Assembly: GCA_008694505.1 (NCBI GenBank)
Contig: VZDJ01000594.1
Coordinates: 12,856,026-12,920,025, forward strand
Origin: Cyanoderma ruficeps
Taxonomy: Eukaryota > Chordata > Aves > Passeriformes > Timaliidae
DNA: 64,000 nucleotides
Direction of reading: 5' to 3'
Shown here: positions 1 through 10,788 of the stretch, piece by piece
Position numbering within the stretch: position 1 is the first letter of the stretch
Layout: every line of letters begins with the position of its first letter
The notes under the pieces: model-generated
What the model was told of the DNA's origin: nothing
Seen by the model: the letters and a program-made list of their open reading frames with translations, nothing else
The model's database searches: none
Program-made: the position numbers and the translations under genes

Positions 1-3000
1 TTTGTAGAATAAAATGCCTGCAAACAATGCAGGTAGGTTGTGTCATGCCTGGCAAAGTTCCAACAGCTAACCCAAGGCCTACTCATATTCCAGGAACTTT
101 TCTTAAATAAAATTAACTTTTGCTGAGGTAGACTTCTAGCATCAAGCCTAAAGTATAGGGATCAGAGCAAATAAATTAATAGAAATAAACAAAACCAGGG
201 AGACTACTAATCCATTTTACCATTGTTTGGAATTTTTGGATTGCTGCAATATTGAGTCGAATTGACTTCTCACCCTTCCCAGCCCCACATACATTTTTCT
301 TGTTGCAAATATCAAAACTCTATAGTTTAAAAAAAAAAAAGCACAAAATTTTATTTTTCCTTCTCAAAATATGAAATGTAAAATTTCACATATGAAAACC
401 ATGTATGAAATGTATGAAATATGGTTTGGTGTTTGTGATGCTATTTGCCACTTTTACAGAGGTTTGGAAGTAGTAGCACTTATCGCTGCTTGTAAGAAAC
501 TTGGTATGACCATGACATTCTAGGAAGGTTATCCCACTGTGGCACTAGAATGTATTCAGAGTAAGAAACCATTTGCTATGCAGAAGTTGTCTTACTAGAC
601 ATGCTGGGGAAAATAAAGGGAAAAGAGAGACAGAAATGCTATTTTAATCTCACAGAAGAACAAACAAGACAGGGGTGGCATATAAGATGTCGGAAACAGA
701 GTTTAAATATCACAGTTAAAATCTTGTAAAATACAGGAAAAGGCATGATTCACACACACACTCTTCCTCTGAGATCTCCTGCTGACAGCAGGAGCTGAAG
801 ATAGTCAGCACATTGCAGGATTTAGCTCAGGCTCTTCCAGTAAAGTAAAGGGGATTGAAATTGAAATTTGTAATACATGTTCTACCACTGCAGGAAAAGC
901 GCCGAGAGAAGTGCAGTGGTGTGCTGACTGCAGGCCTTGCAGAGAGCACCTTGTCTGCAAAGGAAAAAAGTCTGACTGTGAATAGGTGCAGTGTGCAACA
1001 TCAGGAACAATTAACTGCAGATGAAAGATTTAATGGATTTTCAAAGTTTCCATCACTCAGGCATAGGGAGGGGCTTTTTTAACATGAACCAGTGACAAAT
1101 TGCTGGAGAAAACAGAGCCAAAGAAATGGTTTCGTTTTGACATCAGGAGTTAATCAACCCAGCATAATCACACACTTTGGTTATATTTATCTAATATAAT
1201 TCACTGAGAAAAATTCTTGAGTCAAAATAGCAGGTTTCCAGAGTCAGTCAGGGAGCCTGTTAAATAAATACCACGTTTTGAGGGGAAATATATCAAAAGA
1301 AAGTTTCGCTTTTCTCAAGAAAAAGGTCTGAGCCCTGGCATTTTTCTCTCTGCTGTTCAATTCCACAAACATGTGAATTAAGGCAATCTGCTTGCTACTG
1401 AAAACTCCTGACGAAACCAGAAAATGAGGGAGTATCCCCAAAAGAAAATAGTGGATGCTCAGGCAAGGCACTGCACAAAAATTTTCCCCTTGCATGGCTG
1501 CCTTCTGATTTTCTGCTCAGGGGAAAATTTCAATGTAAAGTTACTGAATTTAGCAGTTGTCTTCACTGCAGCTAGGCCAAACTAAAGAGATGAAAAACTT
1601 TAAAAGATAAAATGGCTTAGTTAAGAAAGAGGGTCCCTTAGACATTATTCTGGAACAGTAACTTTATATGCCCAGATGATCAGCCCTCATCATGTCTGCC
1701 TCTGAGTCAAACAAGATATTTTGGAGAAAACCTGACCAGGCCCTGGCGGAATTATTAGAGGGGCTTTAAGAAACTTGGTATAATAACCTTCATTGCTACT
1801 CTCAGGCACCTGAGCTGGCATGAATATTTCATTTCTGTATCAGGTGCATATGACAACTCCAAGTCTCCCAGGTGGAGATACACAACCTCTTTTCAATCAA
1901 GCATTTCTTGAGATAAATTTATCTTCAAGAGATACTACCAAAAGATGCAAAAAGAGAAAAACTCCTCGTAAGTTCTTAATTTAGGAGAGCACTATTCTGA
2001 GAGCATTTTTAGTGGTTGGTTGCTTTCCATTACTTACTCCACTGAAGGGGGCTCATTGCTATTTTGCTATTTCATGTGTCCCCTGTGCTACCGGTAGCTG
2101 AAAGGCACATCCAAAGACACAAACACTCTGTGTGGCCCCTCCTTTCCCCTTACTCCTTTGGTAAACCTCAGCTTATGACCAGCTTCAAAGATGGGATTTA
2201 GGGTTTTGGTATCTTTAGCTTGGCCATTCTTGTCTTTTTTATGCATAATAAGCTCTTGTTAAATACGGCAGAGAAGGAAAGTGATTTAGGACTACATTCA
2301 AAGAGTATTTCAAGTTGACATGTTTTTACATAGGTGTTCCCTGAAACATATATCTTCCACCTTGAACCCAGTGAAGTCCCTAAAATTTTGGACCAATTTT
2401 TTTTCTGGTGGTAATAAATACAGTCACTTGCACAGAGCCTGTTCTAGGAACAAGGCAAGTGTAATCTGAGCAGATGATTATTTCCAGTGATTGTTTAGAT
2501 TTTGTGCAAAACAGAATAACACAGCGATAGGGATTTTGAAGAGATTAGGAAAGAGGTATTGCAAGAGGCTTTGAAGGAAGACAAATGGAGTGGGGCAGAG
2601 TGCTATCTGGGAGACTGACAAGGATACCAGAGGGGAATGGAAAACAAGAGAGCTGGCCAAATCAAGTAAGAAAGAGTGTGTGGCTGATGGTCCAAGGACT
2701 TTGTTAAGAGGCAGCCAAGGTCAGGGAGACCTGGAGCAAAGGGGCCTAGGGAAGACCCCTCCAAAGTGCTGACAAGGACGGAGAGAGGTCAGCAAATGGA
2801 GACATTGGTGGGAGCCTTGCCTTGGACCCTGAAGTAAGTATCCAGATGATAGCTAGATTATTTGAAGAGATGGAAGAAAACTGGATGGGAAACTGAGAGA
2901 GGTTTCTTGAAAAAACAAAGGAAACAAATGGCTTTGCCAGAAGGGCTCCCTGAGAATCTTGCATTTCAGGAATATCTGCTATGAAATGTTTCTCTCTCCT

Positions 3001-3768
3001 GGACTGCTACAAAGTGGATTCTGCCCAGGAAGTTCTTTGCAAACCAGCTGTGGTCACACATTCTGTGATTCTGTGCCTCAACACACAGCTGAGACAGAGA
3101 CTGGAGAACAGGGCTTATCCCTCAGCCTCAGGTGGGTATTAATCACTCTGTCTGGGTCAGCTAGGTGCCAATGGCAGATAAACACAGCACATTTATCTGT
3201 GCTCAGAGGGACTGTTGGATATGACACTAATCTCCTTTGATTTAAAGCTCTTTACACTGTGGAGGAGGTGAGTGTATTTCTTCAAAACTAAGACACACTC
3301 TGCAGACTGGAGAAAACGCTGGAGCATGTTAAAAGAGGCAAAACATCCAAAACCTCCAGAGAGCTTGAAGAGTTTTCCTGGGCCCTTTCCCAGCATTCTT
3401 CTAATTGTTAATTCCTTTCCCCTACTTGGATGTGTCTGAGCTACTGCCCCTTCCTAATGTCCACATTTCTAGAGAAAGACTCTTGGGGTTTTTGCACAAT
3501 TCCTGCAGAAAGTAAGCTGAAGGAATACCTTCATGTGTCTTGCAATAAGGTCTGCCCATCATCTCAGTCAATACACATTCCTTTTGGTAAAAAACTGATG
3601 GTTTTTCTTCCTCTCCACTCACTTATCTCAATGGCTTTATTATAATCAAGGGACTGAAACCCACTTTTCAACCTCTACTTAATTTTACACTTAACATGAT
3701 CCTGCTTGAGACCTTGTTGCATTAGTGAACAATTGAAAGCCAAGGAGCCTTGACCCAGACTAGGTCCA

Positions 3769-3770
<2 letters not shown>
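1..3770. other. Non-coding stretch, no gene recognised
   Basis: Both strands carry only short open frames with no family resemblance. Visible details are a good donor-like motif at 31 (CAG then GTAGGT) cut off by the window edge, an A-run at 329-340, a 9-bp unit repeated twice at 402-419, a five-unit CA run at 751-760 and a strong donor-like GAG/GTGAGT at 3269. A weak acceptor-like CTCAG lies about 60 bp upstream of that last donor, with one open frame between them, but nothing else supports an exon. The rest is single-copy, moderately AT-rich sequence. Confidence 0.6.
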
Positions 3771-3772
<2 letters not shown>

Positions 3773-3800
<28 letters not shown>

Positions 3801-3816
3801 TTGGGGGGGTCCCTTN
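3773..3816. repeat. Poly-T / poly-G homopolymer with an unresolved base
   Basis: A 26-base T-run (3773-3798) is followed after four bases by a run of seven G (3803-3809) and an N at 3816. Adjacent long homopolymers and an ambiguous base suggest that the true length here is uncertain. An A-tail of an old retroposed insertion on the minus strand is possible, but no recognisable body flanks it. Confidence 0.85.
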
Positions 3817-3996
3817 TTTAAATGGTGGAGCTCCATGTGGCGTGCAAAGCGTTACCTGGAGAGAGGTCTTCTGCCTGACTCAGCCTCCTCCCTCAGTAAA
3901 TGCTGCAGAGGGTTAAATACATAATAAACCCAGTGGGGAAAGAGAAGAGGAGAGAGGGCTAGCCAAGCTGTTTCTTGTGCAGTGGTGCCAAACTGG

Positions 3997-4006
3997 TTAT
4001 TTATAG
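3997..4006 (+). promoter_or_regulatory. MEF2-type site (TTATTTATAG)
   Basis: The ten bases match the MEF2 consensus YTAWWWWTAR exactly. The site lies in a compositionally complex stretch (3900-4060) with a GAG/GTGAGA donor-like motif about 45 bp downstream. A ten-base degenerate motif is expected several times by chance in 64 kb, so function is unproven. Confidence 0.2.
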
Positions 4007-5095
4007 CATCCTGGACCAGCGTCTGCCATTTTCCCTTTTCTCACTCCCTGTGAGGTGAGAGGCATTTTCACTTTCCCCTGCTCCCTCTCTCACAATTTTG
4101 GCAGCTCCTCTCCTTGAACTTGACCGAACGCAGCCAACTTCAACACAGCTGTTTGATAAACAGAAACAGGGGCAGCAGGCCGGGCTTTGAAGAGGCTTTT
4201 GCAGAGCAATAACTGAAGGTTTGAATAATGGTGCACAGTTGGCTGAAGGCTCCTCTCATTTGGAAGGACATCAGGCACAAGCAAGAGTTCGTCAACTAAT
4301 TAACAAAAATGGAGAGGAGAAAGATGCCAAGACAAACAGGAGCTTTTGAAATGGTGCTCACTTTGTGGCTGTCTTGCAAACATTCAGTTATACACATGCA
4401 CATACAGTAAAGGATTCGCCTCAGACATGTGTTTAAGCAAGCTTGGTATCCTGCTGAGACCTTGGAGGAAGCTCTTGACAGATCTAGGCAGAAGAGAAAA
4501 CATGACACAGGTGAGAAAAATTGGGTTTCACCCAGAAATCAGAACATTTCACACATATTTCTTCTTCTTCATTTTGTTGCCCTATGTACAACTTATAAGT
4601 ACAAAATGGGATAACAATATTAGAGAAAATAAAATTAACAAACATTCAAAGCTGGGGAAAAATCAAAACAGTAGAAAAACAATCTACTGTCATTTGCAAA
4701 CCTGTTGGAAATACAAAAAACTTCAAAGAAATTTGCCACCCTACCTGAGCACACATACGTTTCCATCCTCTAATGTGGCAAGTGTTCTAGAAAAGAAAAC
4801 TTTTTGGAAACTGATGGAAGAATTGTTGTATTTTAAAAATATATTTCTTTGCCTGGGCTTTTAGAGTTTTAGGATTGCATCAGGATGTGAAATAGTTTTA
4901 AGAGGAAAGGCTGGTGCTCTCAAAATGGGTCATTACCTGAATTCTAATGCTTCTGGGACATCTAAGAGCTCACTTCTAATTTGTTAAATTGGCTTTTTGT
5001 GTTAGAATCAACCTTGGACATCTGGGAGTAAAGCAGTTTCATCATCTTTGCTTATTTAGACATCATTCCTTCAAGGGGAAAAATACCTGATGGAA

Positions 5096-5151
5096 CCCAA
5101 AGCTCATGTTAAGACATATCACTCCCAAAGCTTATGTTAAGCCATATCACC
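5096..5151. repeat. 28-bp tandem duplication
   Basis: Two direct copies of a 28-bp unit (5096-5123 and 5124-5151) begin CCCAAAGCT and share ATGTTAAG and CATATCAC. They differ at three positions. This is a simple local duplication with no evident coding meaning. Confidence 0.9.
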
Positions 5152-7221
5152 CTAATGAGTGCTTGTTCCTGCTCTTGTACATTGCCCAGTCATGTTTTCA
5201 GTATCTCTGCAAGTGGATTTCCATTCTTCCCTTTACAGTGTTTCCCACTGCTCTGGGTACTCCTCACTAGAAGATTTGTCAGACTTGTCCCTGTCCACCT
5301 GTAATTTTTTCACTGGAGGTGAAGGATAAAGTAGTGAAAGACCATCAATAACTACATTTTTTTCCTCAGCTTCTAGCACAGGCAGAACATTGAGGTTTCA
5401 AAAGCAGCTAGAATTACTTTCTGTGAACTCGATGGGAATTTGTACTAGGTGTTTATGAAAGCTCACAAATAGTTTCTAAATTTCAGTGTCAGAGAGTGTG
5501 TTCAGTGGCAATCTATTAAGAGGAGTGTCAAAGAGAGAAGGCCTGTCTTCCTTCCCCAGGCTGACACAGCTTGGTCATTTGCAGTCCCTACTGTCCACCT
5601 ACACAGACCTGGCCTGGAGTTCTGGTTCCATCCCCTGATCAGCCCCAGCCCCTCTGAAGGCCTTTATTTCTGCTCTCACACTGGATCCTGCCCGGTCTGT
5701 ATGACTGTCTACAGTGTTTTACTTTGGACCCAGGCTCCTCTCTGAATTGTGCTAAGTGCTTCCCTAGGACAGACACACGTTAGTGCACAGCAGGACCTGG
5801 GATCAGGCTCTGCATGGATGAGAGCTTTGTGTCTAGGCTTTCATTTGCTCCAGTGATATTCAAAGATGGGATCAGACCTTGAAAATGGTTAGGATCCAAT
5901 GGGATTATGGGGGACTTGCTCTGGCATTGTTTGAACTGGCAGGGAAAATGTAGCATCCACCACCTGCACCAGCGGCATGGTGCCAGGAAAGGGTTGGGGT
6001 TTTTTAGGTGGTACTTAAGAGAAAGACAAAGTTTTACCCCCTTCCCGGCCTCAGCATTGGATGTGGACACAGGCTGTGCTGACAGAAGGCAGCTTTTACT
6101 GGCACAACAGGTCATGCTGCCCAGGCCTAACACTGGCAGAGAAGATCTGAATTAGTACCAGCAACAAAGGTGGTTTTTGTACAGTCATCTCAAAGGAAGG
6201 GAACTGGAGACCAGTGATTTGCTGAGCAGCCCTCAGATGCTAATCACTTTCAGCACCTCTAGGTATGAACTGGGTTTAGCCTGGCAGTTTCTGAAGTAAA
6301 GCACTCCAAAACCCATTATTGCCTCTTTTCACAGTCCCACCCATAAAGGTCAGCTCGAGGTGCAACCCCATGTGAGAGACCAAGGTCATGCCATGCAAGA
6401 AGGGGCTGCCATGTCAGACTCACAACAAGTCTGATACTGCCATGTCCTTATATTGTCTCCTCGGATTTGAGGGTGGACTAACAAAAAAGGTAATCTAGGA
6501 GCTTTCCCTGTTTCCAGGATTTATCCTCGGGACAAATAGTTTTATCCGCAAGATTCTTGTCTATGAAAACAAGCAAAACTAATGTGTCATTTCTCTCTTT
6601 TCTATCTCCCTGATCCATCACTCACTGTAGTGGTATAGTAAATGTCTTGTCAGGGATTTGAAAAACCATTGGTGCAAATTTTGGGACTGCTTTTATAAGC
6701 AATGTTCCCTTTCAGAGCAGATGCCATACAGTGGAGAATTTTAAATGTGTTTTCTTCTTTCTGTTGGCACAAGGAAAATTTGACTTCAGGCACCTACAGA
6801 GGTCTTGATATGCTTTCTTTGCAGTGCATAAAATAACAAACCTTTCAAAATTTCTTTTCAAGCTGTGCAAGACCTACTTCAAGATCCAGCTCCATTGTTG
6901 AACCAGGGAGAATTATAATAAATAAACAAGGGAGTTGGGAAATTTGGCTGAAGAGAGGGAATTCATGAGCTCAAGCATTGCACAGAGCTCTCATCACTTC
7001 TGAAATGTGCTGGCCTTTGAACCCTCTCAGTAGGGAAGCAAAGGTAGACATGTGGAGTATACTTCTTTAGAAATATGTCTTAGAGAATTGACAGGTGGTT
7101 GTCACCTGTGAAAGACAAGTGTAAAAACCCTAACCTCTCCCTAAGTCATGAGCACAGTCAAGAGACCAGTCCAGGTGTGGTTCTCTCTTTATGGGCACAG
7201 ACAAATAGAAATCAGAGTCAT

Positions 7222-7251
7222 AAAGCCATGAAAAGCCATGAAAATCCATGG
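7222..7251. repeat. 10-bp tandem repeat, three copies
   Basis: Three consecutive copies of a unit reading AAAGCCATGA are present, the third diverged (AAATCCATGG). The tract is short and probably arose by replication slippage. Confidence 0.8.
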
Positions 7252-7840
7252 AAAGACTCAGTCTCCATGTGTGATGTAGTAGATGCAAGGCAGAGAGACC
7301 TCTGAGCCTTTCACCCTCGAAGTGTTTTGGAACCAACATAGTGCAGCTTCTGCAAAGTCATGAGGTTTGACAATCATAGCTGAAATGAGCTGACTCAAAC
7401 CTGTATTTGAGTCCTTTGCAATGGCTGAGCTGGATGTCCTGGAGGCAGAGATTCTGAAGTGACTTTGCCTGCCTATGGGCAGCTCAGGAGACTGCTGAGG
7501 AACACAACAGTGATGCAACATCTCATTGTGTCCTGATGGCAGGACAGGTTCATCTGAAGAGGACAGGCTGTAAAATGCTGCTATTGTAGTAAGGAACACC
7601 AAAAACTTATGTCCACCAGTGCTCCTGGAGCCTTAAGGTCCAAGATAAAATTATTTGGCATTTCTCTGCCTCCATGAAGGTTATCTAAAACTGCCAAGTG
7701 GTAAAGTAACTGTTTGTAGAGGACTGGAAGCATTTGCTGAATGCTGACTCATGGCTTCAGTCCCCTGTTGACAAACACACAACTATGATTCCTGCTGTGT
7801 GAGATGAAAGCAGCAGAGAGATTTACACTGTGGCTACTTC

Positions 7841-7882
7841 TTTGACAGAGTCAACTAAATATTTGACTGAGTCAACTAAATA
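7841..7882. repeat. 21-bp tandem duplication containing an AP-1 motif
   Basis: Two copies of a 21-bp unit are separated by no spacer and differ at one base (7841-7861 and 7862-7882). The second copy reads TGAGTCA at 7868-7874, a perfect AP-1 heptamer. The single difference makes the first copy AGAGTCA, one base off that consensus. Confidence 0.9.
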
Positions 7883-8695
7883 ATCTAGTACATCTGTGTC
7901 TTCTCCTGTGGATACGCCTAAATCATATTAATAAGCCATTATTTTTTGAGTAATCAAAACCAGCTAGCATCATCTGTCCCTCGCTGACCTCTGTATGAGC
8001 ACTGATTCCAAATATATGCCCAAATCTCATATAACAAACATGACCAGTCAGCCTTTTGAGCATAAACCATGTCATTCCTGGTTTATGTAGAGCACAGCAC
8101 CACAGCAACCCATTTCTAACCAGTTTGCATGTGATTTATATGCTTTACCTCTATTGCTAATGTTTCTTTGAAATTGCCATGTGTACGTGCAACAAATAAT
8201 CACATAGCAGTGATATGCTTACGACAGCAATATATTTGCAGACCTGGCCCAAAATAAATTCTTTTCTTTTTTTTTTTAACTGTGGTTTCAAAATAAACTC
8301 GCCCCAAGCCCCAATAACTGGAACAGAAAATATCCTATGTTATAGGTAACTTCTCCAGTCATCTGGAGACATGTGCAGCAACCCATTGAAACTCATGGAG
8401 TGGATGATGGAACAAAATGACTCACTTTTGGGCTTTGACTAGTCTAGCAGAGATAATGTCATTATTCAAACATGACCAGCACTCCTGTCTAGCAGACGAG
8501 GCCTGAGGCACTGGAGTCAGAAGGGCTGGGTTGCTCTCCCAGTTCTGATGTTGGCTTGCTGCTGGATTCTGGACAAGTCCTTCTTCTCCATTTGGAAAGA
8601 AAAGGAAAAAGGAAAATAATAGCATGGGTATGGAGAGTTTGGAAATCATATAAAGTAAGAGGAGCTGAGTGCAACTGCTACAAAACAGTGTCTAT

Positions 8696-8723
8696 GGAAG
8701 CACTGTGGTGGAAGCACTGTGGT
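8696..8723. repeat. 14-bp perfect tandem duplication
   Basis: GGAAGCACTGTGGT occurs twice back to back without mismatch (8696-8709, 8710-8723), immediately upstream of the hairpin at 8731-8748. Confidence 0.9.
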
Positions 8724-8730
8724 ATGTTTG

Positions 8731-8748
8731 CATGGGCCCAGGCCCATG
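8731..8748. repeat. 8-bp-stem perfect inverted repeat
   Basis: CATGGGCC and GGCCCATG flank a two-base centre (CA). The 18-bp element could extrude as a small cruciform or act as a dyad protein site. It is followed by a CpG- and GC-rich run (8749-8766) that is unusual for its surroundings. Confidence 0.85.
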
Positions 8749-9684
8749 CGCGTGGGCACGGACACGGGCTGACTGCCAGGGAAGGAACTTGCTCATTGCC
8801 TTAAATTGGGCCCAAGCTCTTGTCCACGTGCATCTGCACAAGTGGGAATTGTAGATGATGCCTTAGGCTACAGTCCATCCCATCAAGAGTTATTCCAAGT
8901 TTAGCCTGTCCTAAACCCAAGCACAGGCATTTTAAGTCTGAGCTGCAGCTGACAGTGTGATGGAGCTATAAGCTATAGGGTGCTTAATTTTGTTCTCAAA
9001 CTGCTCTTTGCCCTGTGGTGTGGACTAACTTCCTTAGAGACTGTAGTCTCAGAACATCTGCAGGGGACTCCCTCACACTGATGCGTTGGAGAAATTGCAG
9101 AGCACAAGGGAGGAGTGTGTGCTTGGTGGGGGAGCAGCCAAGAAACTCCAGCCAGCCTGGTACTTCCTGCAGGCCAGCATGGAGATTGTGACTGCAATGT
9201 GGGCTGAAGACCCACCAGCTGGGCTGTCAGTGGTCAGAGGATCTGTGCAAAGTGTCAGCCACCCTTCTCCACCATGGGGCTGCTGGCCACAGAAACAGCC
9301 AGCCTTAGGCAGGGTCATCCAACTGGCTGTTCAGCAGAGCCAGCTCTTGGAGCAGAGGTTTCTCAGAGAATAGCCCTGGCTGGAGAAATTTATTTGATTT
9401 TTTCCTCTGGATAAACAGTGAACTTAGGTTTCAGTCGAAGGGCTTGCTTCCCATTGAATTTGTTCTATCTTGTGCTTTCCTACAGGAATGACATTGCAAG
9501 AGATACCTCCTTCTCCTTTCTCTTAAATGCCTTTCCAGATTTGCACCATCCCAGCCCTACAGGCAGGCTGCCTACTCATACTTAAAGACACAGTACACAG
9601 AAACCAGAATTACAGCTGTGCAGCCCACGCACTCATGTCTGCAGGACAAACATGTGCATCAGTGGAGTACAGGAGGCAATGAAG

Positions 9685-9715
9685 TTTTTTCCTTCCTTTT
9701 TTTTTTTTTTTCTTT
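9685..9715. repeat. Pyrimidine tract with 15-base T-run
   Basis: The tract runs into CAG at 9716-9718, so it resembles a very strong splice acceptor. The following 44 codons are open in one frame, but there is no good donor and the T-run alone explains the score. Confidence 0.8.
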
Positions 9716-10716
9716 CAGGTGCTATATGATGAAATGGAGATACGTAACAACCACAGGAAGCATTTATTTTAAGTACAAGCTAATGCCATGGATGTTATTT
9801 GCATTACATGACAGCCCAATGAACCACAATATGAATAAGGAAAGGAAAAACTAGTGTTTTCATGACGGGTAAATCTGTCTGTTGCTTTCTCAGGTTTCCT
9901 ATCAATACCAATTTGCATTCCCTTGCAGACCATTAAGGATGTCAATAGGTAACAGGGAGCATCAGGGAGGGTTCAGAATTGCGAGAGGGCTTGTGAGTAG
10001 ATGCTGACATATTTCTCAGCAGGGGGCAGGAAATGGGTGGGTACAGGAGCTGAGAGAGTAGGTGTTGGTCTGGCTGATATATATTTCCCTTGATGTATAG
10101 CTGGTAACTTAAGCCCATCAATGTGAAATCAGATTTGATATCATTAAAACAATGCTCTCTTTGTTCAGCTGCAAAAGAAAGCAGGCAGGAAAAAGCAAAA
10201 TCTTCTAGCACAAATATCCTGCTGGTTATCAGGCAGATAGAGAGAATCAGGCAGAGGATAACCTCTGTTTCAAATGGTCAGTGTCCTGGCAAATATCAGC
10301 ATGAGTAACTGGAGTTCATCAGCCTGTATTTACAATTGGATACAGAGAGCTCTACCCAGACATGGAGTGTTATCTTGCATTAAACTCTCAACCACCTGAG
10401 CACCTCAAATGAAGTGTGATTAAGTGTCCTGCTGACCAGCTGAGAGTAGCTTGCTTTTCAGTAGTGGGTAAAAATCACTTCCATATAATGTCAAGTTGGC
10501 ATCCTGCCAGGAAATAACCACTCCCTCATTTTGCTCAGTGAGTCACAGACCCTCTCATGGCATCTATGACTGGGAGGCTCACTTGGTCTCATCTGAAAGT
10601 TGCTGCTTCCCAGACATGGCCCAGGAATATCACCAGTTTGGTCATAAACTCCTACTCTCACTTCTGAGGATTTCTGTGGGAGCTTGCTGTGATTGTCTGC
10701 TCACACTTTTCTTCAG

Positions 10717-10788
10717 CTTCACTCAGGCAATGCCTGCAGAGGGGATATGGAGATCTGGAGCAGGAGGTCTGTAAGGAGCACAGAGAAG
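10717..10788 (+). other. Candidate exon, 72 nt (unconfirmed)
   Basis: A pyrimidine-rich stretch ending ACTTTTCTTCAG at 10716 gives a strong acceptor, and AAG/GTGAGC follows at 10788/10789. The enclosed 72 nt are divisible by three. Two of three frames are open. One reads with the E/R/Q-rich composition of a real exon (for example GYGDLEQEVCKEHRE), the other reads LHSGNACRGDMEIW. I recognise no family. An untranslated or lncRNA exon is equally possible, and chance remains the leading alternative because no partner exon is evident nearby on the same strand. Confidence 0.2.

Larger units (their letters stand above)
3817..9680. other. Non-coding stretch with small tandem duplications
   Basis: No gene is recognised. 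The largest open frame (4346-4864, plus, 172 codons) begins in low-complexity surroundings and resembles no family. Inside it, in another frame, a stop-free stretch rich in E, K and R runs into a strong CAG/GTGAGA donor-like site at 4511, but it has no credible acceptor because an in-frame TAA sits just after the only AG. A strong acceptor-like tract ends at 5370 without a convincing donor. The tandem duplications at 5096, 7222, 7841 and 8696 are listed separately. Confidence 0.6.

Noticed and set aside
3060..3076. ATTCTGTGATTCTGTG, similar to the CR1 terminal octamer repeat
   Set aside because: No CR1-like sequence precedes it, and two octamers alone are weak evidence.
4346..4864. 172-codon plus-strand frame, second longest in the window
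   Set aside because: K/N/F-rich composition follows AT-rich DNA; no ATG context, domain or exon boundary supports it.
9719..9855. Open frame after a very strong acceptor-like CTTTCAG
   Set aside because: The acceptor strength comes from a T-run microsatellite, and no donor or polyadenylation signal supports an exon.
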